In this document: one piece after another, positions 6,452 to 12,816 of the stretch
Numbering within the stretch: position 1 is the first letter of the stretch
Layout: each line of letters opens with the position of its first letter
Assembly (NCBI GenBank): GCA_028717865.1
Contig: JAQUMZ010000019.1
Coordinates: 1 to 14,455 of the forward strand
DNA: 14,455 nucleotides
Reading direction: 5' to 3'
Origin: Elusimicrobiota bacterium
GTDB taxonomy: Bacteria; Elusimicrobiota; Elusimicrobia; UBA1565; UBA9628
The notes under the pieces: model-generated
The model's input: the letters and a program-made list of their open reading frames with translations, nothing else
Told to the model about the DNA's origin: nothing
Databases searched by the model: none
Translations under genes and position numbers: made by a program

Positions 6452-7231
6452 TTACTTGATGTGCAGGCGCTTGGGGTCGAGCTTCTCGCGCAGGAGGCGG
6501 ATCTCCGCGGCCGTGGGCAGGTCGACGGAGCCCAGGGGTTCCTTGGCCTGGAGCGGCCAGCCCACCGCGGCCTTGACCTGGTCGATTTTCACGCCGGGAT
6601 AGATCGCGGTCAGGACCAGCTCGCCGTTTTCGCCCTCGGGTTCGAGGACGCCCATGTTGGTTATGCACTTGACCGGGCCGCGGCCGGGCAGGCCCCACTG
6701 CGCGCGGCTTTTGCCGCGGGCGTAGGAGCCCGGGCTGGTGATGAAGTCCACCTTGTCGGGGAAGGTGCGCCGGTCGAGCTTGCAGACCAGCAGTACCCGC
6801 TGGGCGTGTATGGCGATCTCGCAGGCGCCGCCGGAGCCGGGCAGGCGCACCTTGGGGCTGCCGTAGGGACCGACGACGGTCGTGTTTATGTTGGCGTAGC
6901 GGTCGATCTGCGCGCCGCCCAGGAAGCCCACCTGGATCTTGCCGTTCTGCAGCATGGCCTGGAAGACGTCCTGCATGCTGGCCACCATAAGCGAGCCGGT
7001 CACCAGGGCCGGGTCGCCGATGGAGGGGGGCACCCGGTCCGGGACCGCGCCGACCGCGCCCGACTCGTAGATCAGGCACATGTTCGGGGCGTGGGTATTG
7101 CGGGCCAGGTTGCAGGCCAGGTTGGGCAGGCCGATGCCCACGAAGACCACGTCGCCGTCCTTGATCTCGCGGGCGGCGAGCACGGTCATCAGCTCGTTGA
7201 GCGTGTAGTCGGTCGCGGCCTCAGTAGCCAT
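6452..7231 (-). CDS. family I CoA-transferase, beta subunit (glutaconate CoA-transferase GctB-like)
   Basis: The 259-residue protein follows Acidaminococcus GctB along its length: VGIGLPNLAC near 31-40, the catalytic glutamate in the ESG motif (Glu56), FLGGAQID, the RLPGSGGACEIA glycine-rich segment and the FPDKVDFITSPG stretch. In family I CoA-transferases this glutamate forms acyl-anhydride and glutamyl-CoA intermediates, moving CoA between carboxylates. Its presence argues for a true transferase rather than a catalytically altered homologue. The start codon lies 11 nt inside the alpha-subunit gene, as usual for heteromeric enzymes made in equal amounts. The substrate cannot be read from sequence: glutaconate, glutarate, 3-oxoadipate and acetoacetate are all possible within the wider family. 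Confidence 0.88.
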   Translation of the reverse strand: MATEAATDYTLNELMTVLAAREIKDGDVVFVGIGLPNLACNLARNTHAPNMCLIYESGAVGAVPDRVPPSIGDPALVTGSLMVASMQDVFQAMLQNGKIQVGFLGGAQIDRYANINTTVVGPYGSPKVRLPGSGGACEIAIHAQRVLLVCKLDRRTFPDKVDFITSPGSYARGKSRAQWGLPGRGPVKCITNMGVLEPEGENGELVLTAIYPGVKIDQVKAAVGWPLQAKEPLGSVDLPTAAEIRLLREKLDPKRLHIK

Positions 7232-8126
7232 AGTTGACCCCCGAGCAGACCATGCTTTTGGCCCGCAGGCGTTCGGCCAGGCCCGGCTGCTTGGCCATGT
7301 ACTGCTTGCGGTCCTTGACTCCGTAGACGAAGTCGTCGAGGTAGCGCTTGAGGCCCGCCTCCTCGCGCGCGATCTTGTCCCAGTTGACGTAGAAGTCGTT
7401 GTCGCGGTCGTAGTAGCCCTGGGCGAAGGACGGGTGCGCGCCCCAGGGCTCCACGACCACGGCGTCGACCTGGAAGCCGGGGATGAGGGTGCGGTTGGGA
7501 TCGGAGCGGATCAGCGACTCGTCGACGAGTTCCTCGACGACCACCATAACCTTCTTGGACGCGAAGGCGGCCTCCTTCTGCACCCCCAGCAGGCCCCAGA
7601 CCTGCGTGTTGCCGCTTTTGTCCGCGCGCTGGGCGTGCACGATGGTCACGTCCGGGTGCAGGGCGGGCACCGTGGCCAATTCCTCGCCGGTGTAGGGGCA
7701 CTTGACCGAGCGGATGAGCGGGTTGGCCTCGGGAATATCGGAGCCCTTGTAGTTGCGCATGACCCAGAAGGGCACGTTGGCGCAGCCGGCCGAGAAGCGG
7801 GCGACCATGCCGAAATGGGAGTATTCCTCGACCGCGAGCCTGGGCGGTTTGCTCTCCACCGCGCGGCGGAATGCGTGCAGGGAGCCCACGCCCGGGTTGC
7901 CCGCCCAGGAGAAGATCAGCTTCTTGGCGGCGCCGGCCGCGATCATCTGGTCGTAGATGAGGTCCGGGGTCAGGCGGGCCAGGGTGAGGTTCTTGCGGCC
8001 CTGCCGGATGATCTCGTGGCCGGCCGCGAAGCAAATGAGGTGCGTGAAGCCCTCGATAACCACGGTGTCGCCGTCCTGGACCAGGCCGGCGACCGCCTCC
8101 TTCATGCTGACGACTTTGTTTTTCAT
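7221..8126 (-). CDS. family I CoA-transferase, alpha subunit (glutaconate CoA-transferase GctA-like)
   Basis: This 301-residue protein resembles GctA throughout. It opens with the CoA-transferase start K-x-V-x-SMKEAVAGLVQDGDTV and EGF near 25-27, continues with IIRQGRKNLT and VEEYSH, and has the TIVHAQRADKSGNTQVWG segment that corresponds to IIHAQQASPDGTVRIWG of GctA. Near the end come DAVVVEPWGAHPS and YYDRDNDFYV. It pairs with the beta subunit that overlaps it by 11 nt and carries the catalytic glutamate. It is the first gene of a three-gene operon with ettA. GGGAG (8141-8137) lies 10 nt before the ATG and TAGAAT lies further upstream. The role is probably activation of a short dicarboxylate or keto acid from amino-acid breakdown with acetyl-CoA or succinyl-CoA as donor; this is inference. 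Confidence 0.88.
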   Translation of the reverse strand: MKNKVVSMKEAVAGLVQDGDTVVIEGFTHLICFAAGHEIIRQGRKNLTLARLTPDLIYDQMIAAGAAKKLIFSWAGNPGVGSLHAFRRAVESKPPRLAVEEYSHFGMVARFSAGCANVPFWVMRNYKGSDIPEANPLIRSVKCPYTGEELATVPALHPDVTIVHAQRADKSGNTQVWGLLGVQKEAAFASKKVMVVVEELVDESLIRSDPNRTLIPGFQVDAVVVEPWGAHPSFAQGYYDRDNDFYVNWDKIAREEAGLKRYLDDFVYGVKDRKQYMAKQPGLAERLRAKSMVCSGVNYGY

Positions 8127-8148
8127 CGTTGTGGATCTCCCGGAGGCT

Positions 8149-8154
8149 ATTCTA
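8149..8154 (-). promoter_or_regulatory. -10 box (TAGAAT) of the CoA-transferase/ettA operon
   Basis: TAGAAT on the minus strand lies 22 nt before the ATG at 8126. The -35 is not obvious: GTGAAA (8179-8174) is 19 bp away and falls inside the 17-bp element shared with the KAS III operon. The leader would be short and carry GGGAG. Confidence 0.5.
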
Positions 8155-8161
8155 GCTAATC

Positions 8162-8178
8162 TTGGTGCCCCGCTTTCA
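8162..8178 (-). promoter_or_regulatory. shared 17-bp promoter element, copy 1
   Basis: Minus-strand TGAAAGCGGGGCACCAA ends 7 bp upstream of the TAGAAT -10 box. A copy with one mismatch (TGAAAGCGTGGCACCAA) lies at 13852-13836 upstream of the KAS III-like operon. Same strand relative to the gene and nearly the same distance to the -10 suggest a common regulator site or an unusual -35 region. Confidence 0.55.
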
Positions 8179-8215
8179 CGTTTTTACGTATTTCACGAAT
8201 TCAGACCGCCAGTCT

Positions 8216-8235
8216 CGGGACAGCCGCGCGTCCCG
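8216..8235. promoter_or_regulatory. inverted repeat over the response-regulator promoter
   Basis: CGGGAC (8216-8221) and GTCCCG (8230-8235) are perfect 6-bp arms separated by 8 bp. They lie across the -35 and spacer of the promoter at 8217-8245, a position that would let a bound protein block RNA polymerase. Autoregulation is one possibility. Confidence 0.35.
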
Positions 8236-8245
8236 GTGCTATAAT
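8217..8245 (+). promoter_or_regulatory. predicted promoter of the response regulator (GGGACA-N17-TATAAT, extended -10)
   Basis: A consensus TATAAT (8240-8245) preceded by TGC makes an extended -10 (TGnTATAAT), with GGGACA (4/6 to TTGACA) exactly 17 bp upstream. The first in-frame ATG (8244) lies inside the -10 box and cannot be on the transcript; this fixes the start at the ATG at 8256 and leaves almost no leader. Confidence 0.65.
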
Positions 8246-8255
8246 GCCGGCTGCC

Positions 8256-8975
8256 ATGCCGCACGGAGCCTCCCTGCAGTACAAGATACTCATCGTAGAC
8301 GACGACGCGGATCTTTGCAGCATGCTGCGCGTCTGCTTCAAGAACGCCGGGCATTCGGTCTTCACCGCGGCCTCGGGGCGCGAGGCCCTGCTGGCCGCGC
8401 TGGACTCGCGCCCGGACATCGTGATCTGCGACGTGGTCATCCCCGACATGAACGGCTTCGAGCTCTGCCGCCGCCTGCGCGCGCAGCCCAAGACGGCGGG
8501 CGTCGCGCTGGTGCTCATGTCGGGCACCAGCCAGGCCGAGCGAGACCAGCTCGAGGGCTTCTCCCTGGGGGCCGACGACTACGTGCTCAAGCCCTGCCCG
8601 CCGGCGGTGCTCTTGGCCAAGGTCGAGGCCGTCATGCGCCGCTACGCGGCGGCCGCGGAGCTTTCCGAGGTCCTCAAGGCCGACGGCATAAAGCTCGACG
8701 TCCAGGCCCGCATCGTGACCTGCGGCGGCCGGCGGGTCGCGCTGACGCGCAAGGAGTTCGATCTGCTGGCCCTGCTGCTGCGCAAGCGCGGCCGGGTGCT
8801 GGCGCCGGCCTTCCTGCTGGAGGCGGTCTGGGGCCACGATCTCGCCGATTACAACGATCCCCATACCGTCACCGTCCACCTGTCCTCGCTGCGCCAGAAG
8901 CTCGGAACCCGGTTCGGACGCCGGATCGTCACCGTCCCCGGCAGCGGCTACCGCTACGATCCCACGGCGGCTTGA
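8256..8975 (+). CDS. OmpR/PhoB-family response regulator (orphan)
   Basis: The 239-residue protein has an N-terminal receiver domain: the acidic pocket VDDD (14-17), phosphoacceptor Asp59 in ICDVVIPDMNG, the switch serine in LMSG (Ser89) and Lys112 in VLKPC. The C-terminal half is an OmpR/PhoB winged helix, with LTRKEFDLLALLLRKRGRVL, the recognition-helix area HTVTVHLSSLRQKLG, and the wing ending VPGSGYRYDP. Phosphorylation by a kinase should promote dimerisation and DNA binding. No kinase gene is adjacent; the only one in the window is the unusual kinase at 1867-3417. It is divergent from the CoA-transferase operon and convergent with the aminotransferase gene. The upstream ATG at 8244 would add four residues but sits inside the -10 box. 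Confidence 0.92.
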   Translation: MPHGASLQYKILIVDDDADLCSMLRVCFKNAGHSVFTAASGREALLAALDSRPDIVICDVVIPDMNGFELCRRLRAQPKTAGVALVLMSGTSQAERDQLEGFSLGADDYVLKPCPPAVLLAKVEAVMRRYAAAAELSEVLKADGIKLDVQARIVTCGGRRVALTRKEFDLLALLLRKRGRVLAPAFLLEAVWGHDLADYNDPHTVTVHLSSLRQKLGTRFGRRIVTVPGSGYRYDPTAA

Positions 8976-9012
8976 GAGTTTGTTGACGGCCGCATGCTAC
9001 AGTGTCGGCAAG

Positions 9013-9033
9013 GCGCCTCCCGGGGGGAGGCGC
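9013..9033. terminator. strong 9-bp hairpin after the response regulator (possible terminator)
   Basis: GCGCCTCCC (9013-9021) and GGGAGGCGC (9025-9033) are perfect 9-bp arms around a GGG loop, 37 nt after the response-regulator stop. No T-run follows on either strand, so it is not a classical intrinsic terminator; it could stop transcription with a factor or protect a 3' end. Confidence 0.4.
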
Positions 9034-9041
9034 GACCATTG

Positions 9042-9126
9042 CCGCCGGAGGGGCGAAGGCGGAGTCCCGGGAGGCTCCCCCAGCCGCGGAAAAACCGCAG
9101 CCCGGGGTTCCGCTTCCCTCCGGCGG
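9042..9126. repeat. long imperfect inverted repeat between convergent genes
   Basis: CCGCCGGAGGG (9042-9052) is perfectly complementary to CCCTCCGGCGG (9116-9126). The pairing continues inward with small bulges: GAAG-g-CGGA (9055-9063) with TCCGCTTC (9109-9116 region) and CCCGGG (9066-9071) with CCCGGG (9101-9106). The loop holds a further small hairpin, GCGG-AAAAA-CCGC (9086-9098). As RNA from either strand this would fold into an extended stem. It may be a bidirectional terminator, a structured small RNA or a repeat element. The rest of the 159-bp gap has no open gene. Confidence 0.5.
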
Positions 9127-9134
9127 TCCGGCTT

Positions 9135-10451
9135 CTAGCGCCCCAACTCGGTCAGGGATTCATCCAGTATGGCCAGACCGGCGTCGATGTCGTGCTCGGT
9201 CAGGACCAGGGGCGGGGCCACGCGGATGACGGCGCGGCCGCAGGAGAGCAGCAGCAGCCCCTTGCGAAAGGCCAGCTGCTCGAGCTTGGCGACCAGGTCC
9301 GTGTCGGGCTCCTTGTCGGACGGGTCCTTCACGAATTCCACGCCGAGCATCAGCCCGACTCCGCGCACGTCGCCGATGCAGGGGTGCCGGCGCTGCAACT
9401 CCAGCAGACCCGCCTTGAGGCGCTGGCCCATGCGCGCGGCGTTGGCGCAGAGCTCGTTCTCGACGAGGTCGAGGGTGGCCAAGGCGGCCGCGCAGCAGAC
9501 CGGGTTGCCGCCGAAGGTCGTGCCGTGGGTGCCCTGCCCCCAGGTCATCGCCTTCTCCTTGGCGACGATGGCCCCGATGGGCAGGCCGGAGCCCAGGCCC
9601 TTGGCGGTGAGCAGCACGTCGGGCTCGATGCCGAAATGCTCGCAGGCCCAGAGCTTGCCCGTGCGGCCCATGCCGGATTGTATTTCGTCGAAGACGAGCA
9701 GGATGCCGAACTCGTCGCAGATGTCGCGCCAGGCCTTGACGAAGCTCTGGGAGGGCATGATGTAGCCGCCCTCGCCCTGGATCGGCTCCATGAACACGGC
9801 CGCCACTTCCTTCGGGGAGACCCTGGTCTCGAAGAGCCGGCGCGCCGCGGCCATGGGGTCGCCGCCGCGGTAGGGGTTGTCGTAGGGCAGGTGGCTGACC
9901 TCGGGCAGCAGCGGCCCGAAGCCCGCCCGGTACTTGACCTTGCTGCAGGTCAGCGTCATGCCGGCGTAGCTGCGGCCGTGGAAGGCCCCCTCGAAGGCGA
10001 TTAGGTGCTGGCGCTTGGTGTGGCTGCGCGCGAGCTTGACCGCGCCCTCGACCGCCTCGGTGCCCGAGTTGGTCAAGAACACCCGGTGCTTGCCGCGGCC
10101 CGGAGCCGTCTCGGCCAGGCGCTGGCATAGCCGCGCCATGGCCTCGTAATAGAAATCCGTGCCGCAGATATGGAGGAATTTGCCGGCTGCCTCCTGGATG
10201 GCGGCGACGACCTTCGGGTGGTTGTAGCCGGTGGCGCTGACCGCGATACCGGCCATCCAGTCGATATAGCGGTTGCCGTCGACGTCCTCGAGCATGGCGC
10301 CCCGGCCGCCGGCGACGACCAGGGGGTATTCCTTGATGTAGGAGGGCGAGCTGAACTCGCGGTCGAGCTCTATGATCTTCCTGGCCTTGGGGCCGGGGGG
10401 GGCCGTAATGATGCGGGGATAATCGGTCCTAACGGCGCTCTTGTGGGGCAT
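9135..10451 (-). CDS. class III PLP aminotransferase, 4-aminobutyrate/ornithine type
   Basis: The 438-residue protein is a fold type I, class III aminotransferase: TNSGTEAVEGAVKLAR (127-142) for cofactor phosphate, FHGRSYAGMT (157-166), EPIQGEGGY (222-230), VFDEIQSGMGRTG (253-265, Asp255 to the PLP nitrogen), PLP lysine Lys284 in LTAKGLGSG, and TTFGGNP (311-317). The head (TAPPGPKARKIIELDREF, then DVDGNRYIDWMAGIAV) resembles the archaeal and bacterial subgroup annotated as acetylornithine aminotransferase family, whose members include ornithine/4-aminobutyrate aminotransferases and amino-acid racemases. Probable role: transamination of an omega-amino acid, or racemisation. It is the last gene of the operon, 3 nt after the other aminotransferase, with GGAG inside that gene's final codons. 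Exact substrate unknown. Confidence 0.88.
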   Translation of the reverse strand: MPHKSAVRTDYPRIITAPPGPKARKIIELDREFSSPSYIKEYPLVVAGGRGAMLEDVDGNRYIDWMAGIAVSATGYNHPKVVAAIQEAAGKFLHICGTDFYYEAMARLCQRLAETAPGRGKHRVFLTNSGTEAVEGAVKLARSHTKRQHLIAFEGAFHGRSYAGMTLTCSKVKYRAGFGPLLPEVSHLPYDNPYRGGDPMAAARRLFETRVSPKEVAAVFMEPIQGEGGYIMPSQSFVKAWRDICDEFGILLVFDEIQSGMGRTGKLWACEHFGIEPDVLLTAKGLGSGLPIGAIVAKEKAMTWGQGTHGTTFGGNPVCCAAALATLDLVENELCANAARMGQRLKAGLLELQRRHPCIGDVRGVGLMLGVEFVKDPSDKEPDTDLVAKLEQLAFRKGLLLLSCGRAVIRVAPPLVLTEHDIDAGLAILDESLTELGR

Positions 10452-10454
10452 GGG

Positions 10455-11819
10455 TCACTCCGTTTTCGGCGCGGTCTTGCGCAGGGTCGCCTCGAGGGCG
10501 GTCTTGAACAGCGATACCAGCGAATCGATCTGCGGCTCAGTGATGACGAAAGGGGGCGCGATCATGACCAGGTCGCCGGCCTCGCCGCCGGCCTGGCCCA
10601 CGTTGGGCCAGACCACGAGCCCCGCCTCCTGGGCGCATTCGGTGAAGGTCTCGGCGAAGCGCAGCCCGCGCGGGAAAGGGGTCTTGGCGGCCTTGTCCGC
10701 CACGAACTCCACCCCGGCCAGCATGCCGATGCCGCGGACGTCTCCGACCGCGGGCAGCTCCTGCAGGGTTTTGAGGCGCTTCTGCAGGACGGCCCCGGCG
10801 GCCGCCGCCTTTTCCACCATGCGGCGGCTCTTGATGTAGCGCACCGCGGCCAGCCCGGCCGCGCAGATCGAGGGCGCGTGCGAGAAGGTCTGGGCGTGCT
10901 TGAAGGCCCCGCCGCCGCGGAAGATCGGCTCGATGACGCGCTCGGAGGTTATCACCGCCGAGAGCGGCACGTAGCCGCCGCTGATGCCCTTGGCCATGGT
11001 GATGATGTCCGGCAAGGCGTCGTAGTACTCGATGGCCAGCCACTTGCCCGTGCGGCCCGCGCCGCAGAGGACCTCGTCGGCGATGAACAGGACCTTGTGG
11101 CGGTCGCAGATCTCGCGCACGCGCCGGTAGTAGTCCGGGCGCGGGACGCTGGCGCCGGTGGAGGAGCCGCCGACGGGCTCGGCGATGAAGGCGGCCACGG
11201 TCTCGGGACCCTCGCGCAGGATGGCCGCCTCGAGCGCCGAGCCGCTGCAGGCCGGGCAGTCCGGCGCGCCCTGGCAGCCGCAGCGGTAGGGGTAGGGGGC
11301 GGGGATCATGGGCACCTTCACCAGCCACGGGCCGTAGAGCTTGCGGTAATGCTCCCGGGCCGAGGCGGAGAGCGCCAGCAGGGTGTTGCCGTGATAGCCG
11401 GGCGTGCGCGCTATGATCTTGTGCTTGCCCGGCCGGCCGGACTCCACCCAGTATTGGCGGGCGAGCTTGAGCGCCGCCTCCACCGCCTCGGAGCCGCTGG
11501 ATAGGAAATAGGTCTTGTCCATGCCCCGCGGGGACAGCGTCGCCAGCTCCGCGGCCAGCTCCTCCGCCGGTTCGCTGGTGAAGGCGGTGCCGTTGACGTA
11601 GGATACCTTGCGGGCTTGCGCGAAGATCGCCTCGCCCAGCTCGGCGAGGCCGTGGCCGAGATTGGCCACGAAGGCTCCGCCCGCGGCGTCGAGGTAGCGC
11701 TTGCCCGTCTCGTCGAAGAGATAGCAGCCCTCCCCGCGGACGATGCACGGGAACGACTTGCGCAGGTCGCGGTAGAAGACGTGGGAGTCGGGGTAACGCC
11801 GTGCCTTGGCCATCGTCAT
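10455..11819 (-). CDS. class III PLP aminotransferase with four-cysteine insert
   Basis: This 454-residue protein is a second class III aminotransferase, clearly different from its neighbour: FLSSGSEAVEAALKLARQYW (105-124), YHGNTLLALS (142-151), FIAEPVGGSS (211-220), FIADEVLCGAGRTG (245-258, Asp248), PLP lysine Lys277 in TMAKGISGGY and the QTFSHAPS segment (310-317). The type is that often annotated as aspartate aminotransferase family, related to omega-amino acid:pyruvate enzymes. An insert at 178-193 has four cysteines (C180, C182, C188, C191) in a CxC-x5-C-x2-C arrangement that could bind a metal. GAGGG lies 5 nt before the first ATG, favouring it over the ATG two codons later. It follows the FabD-like gene by 46 nt, with a possible internal promoter. 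Substrate unknown. Confidence 0.88.
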   Translation of the reverse strand: MTMAKARRYPDSHVFYRDLRKSFPCIVRGEGCYLFDETGKRYLDAAGGAFVANLGHGLAELGEAIFAQARKVSYVNGTAFTSEPAEELAAELATLSPRGMDKTYFLSSGSEAVEAALKLARQYWVESGRPGKHKIIARTPGYHGNTLLALSASAREHYRKLYGPWLVKVPMIPAPYPYRCGCQGAPDCPACSGSALEAAILREGPETVAAFIAEPVGGSSTGASVPRPDYYRRVREICDRHKVLFIADEVLCGAGRTGKWLAIEYYDALPDIITMAKGISGGYVPLSAVITSERVIEPIFRGGGAFKHAQTFSHAPSICAAGLAAVRYIKSRRMVEKAAAAGAVLQKRLKTLQELPAVGDVRGIGMLAGVEFVADKAAKTPFPRGLRFAETFTECAQEAGLVVWPNVGQAGGEAGDLVMIAPPFVITEPQIDSLVSLFKTALEATLRKTAPKTE

Positions 11820-11859
11820 ATTTGCCCTCGGCGGTCCGGAATCGCTGCGGCCGGCGGTG

Positions 11860-11868
11860 ATTGTATCA
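11860..11868 (-). promoter_or_regulatory. possible internal promoter before the aminotransferase pair (TGaTACAAT)
   Basis: An extended -10 (TGATACAAT on the minus strand) overlaps the TGA stop of the FabD-like gene, 40 nt before the aminotransferase start. The 46-bp gap here is the largest in the operon. There is no good -35, so the call is weak. Confidence 0.3.
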
Positions 11869-12807
11869 TTTCGCGATATCCTCGGTCTTGACCGCCCGGG
11901 CGGTGACGTCGGGCAGCGGCTTGCCGTCCTTGTCGGTCAGCTGGTCCGCCAGCCAGGAGATGGGCTGCGGCTTGTAGGCCACCTCGATGAAATTCCGGCA
12001 GCCGCGCTCGTAAGCGGCCCAGACCGCGTCGAAATGCCGCTCGAGGTGGTCGGCCTGCTCGACGAGCAGCCGCTTGATGCGGGCCGGGTCGAACTCGGCC
12101 AGGCCCGAGGTCCCCATGAAGACCGGCACCTTCGGGGCCGCCACCGCGATCTTGTCCGCGGCGGCCTGCAGGGCCGGCCGGGCCGCGGCGAAGGCCGCGG
12201 TATGGTAGGGCCCCTCGACCTTGAGGACCAGGACTTTCATGGGCCAGCCTTCGCGCTTGGCGCGGGCGGCGAAGGCCTCGATGTCGGCCAAGGTCCCGCC
12301 GATGGTGCCCTTGCCCCGGGTGTTGTGCAGGGCGAGCGTCACGCCGGGGCAGGACTCGATGCGGTCCTTGAACTCGCGGAGGTTCTTGGTTATGATCGCC
12401 GCCATTCCCTGCGGCTGGGAGAAGCCCTTGCAGACGTCCGAGAAGGCCTGGGCGCGGGCCCGCATGAAGGCGCCGGAGTCCTCCACGCTAAGCGCGCCGG
12501 CCGCTACCAGGGCCGCCACGACGCCCATGGAGTGCCCCACGGCGCCGCAGAGCTCGGTCTCGGGATGGGCGGCCAGGTAGGCGAACCAGTTGCCGAGGTG
12601 ATGGGCGTGTATGGCGCGCTGGGCGTTGAAGGTCAGGGCCAGCTCGGGGCCGGGCGTCTCGGTGGTCAGGCGCTCGAGATCTTCGCCCAGGGTCGGAGCC
12701 AGGCGTTCGAGTACCGCTCGGGCGGCGGGCAGGCGCCAGAGTTCGCGGCACATCCCTTGGGCCTGGACCGACTGTCCGGCGAAAAGCGCGCAGAATTTCG
12801 GGTTCAT
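11866..12807 (-). CDS. FabD-like (malonyl-CoA:ACP) acyltransferase
   Basis: The 313-residue protein has the size and fold markers of FabD (309 residues in E. coli): FAGQSVQAQGM (9-19, Gln12 for the oxyanion hole), nucleophile Ser93 in GHSMG, the MRARAQAF region (115-122) that supplies the arginine pairing with a malonyl carboxylate, and His202 in EGPYHT as the catalytic base. Differences from housekeeping FabD are GHSMGV where GHSLGE is usual and GQSVQ where GQGSQ is usual, so it is a divergent member that may serve a dedicated pathway. It lies 9 nt after the KAS III-like gene, with AAGGAGGA overlapping that gene's stop codon. It would load a malonyl-type extender onto a carrier protein for the condensing enzyme; no carrier gene is present nearby. 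Confidence 0.8.
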   Translation of the reverse strand: MNPKFCALFAGQSVQAQGMCRELWRLPAARAVLERLAPTLGEDLERLTTETPGPELALTFNAQRAIHAHHLGNWFAYLAAHPETELCGAVGHSMGVVAALVAAGALSVEDSGAFMRARAQAFSDVCKGFSQPQGMAAIITKNLREFKDRIESCPGVTLALHNTRGKGTIGGTLADIEAFAARAKREGWPMKVLVLKVEGPYHTAAFAAARPALQAAADKIAVAAPKVPVFMGTSGLAEFDPARIKRLLVEQADHLERHFDAVWAAYERGCRNFIEVAYKPQPISWLADQLTDKDGKPLPDVTARAVKTEDIAK

Positions 12808-12816
12808 CGGTCCTCC

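Noticed and set aside
4611..7079. A very long open frame on the minus strand (over 800 codons) overlapping ettA and the CoA-transferase beta gene
   Set aside because: It is in another frame of well-identified genes, its translation is Arg/Pro/Gly-rich without any family motif, and such frames are expected in GC-rich DNA. Similar long frames opposite kamA and the KAS III operon were dropped for the same reason.
8174..8197. Direct repeat TTTCACG (8174-8180 and 8191-8197) as an OmpR-type binding site
   Set aside because: Two 7-bp copies 17 bp apart do not match helical phasing, and the first is part of the shared 17-bp element; too little to call.
1867..8975. Cognate pairing of the histidine kinase with the response regulator
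   Set aside because: The genes are about 5 kb apart with other operons between them. Partnership cannot be concluded from sequence; it is only mentioned as a possibility.
8983..9003. TTGACG followed by TACAGT as a sigma70 promoter
   Set aside because: The two hexamers are only 9 bp apart, far too close. Only the extended -10-like part was kept, as a weak hint.
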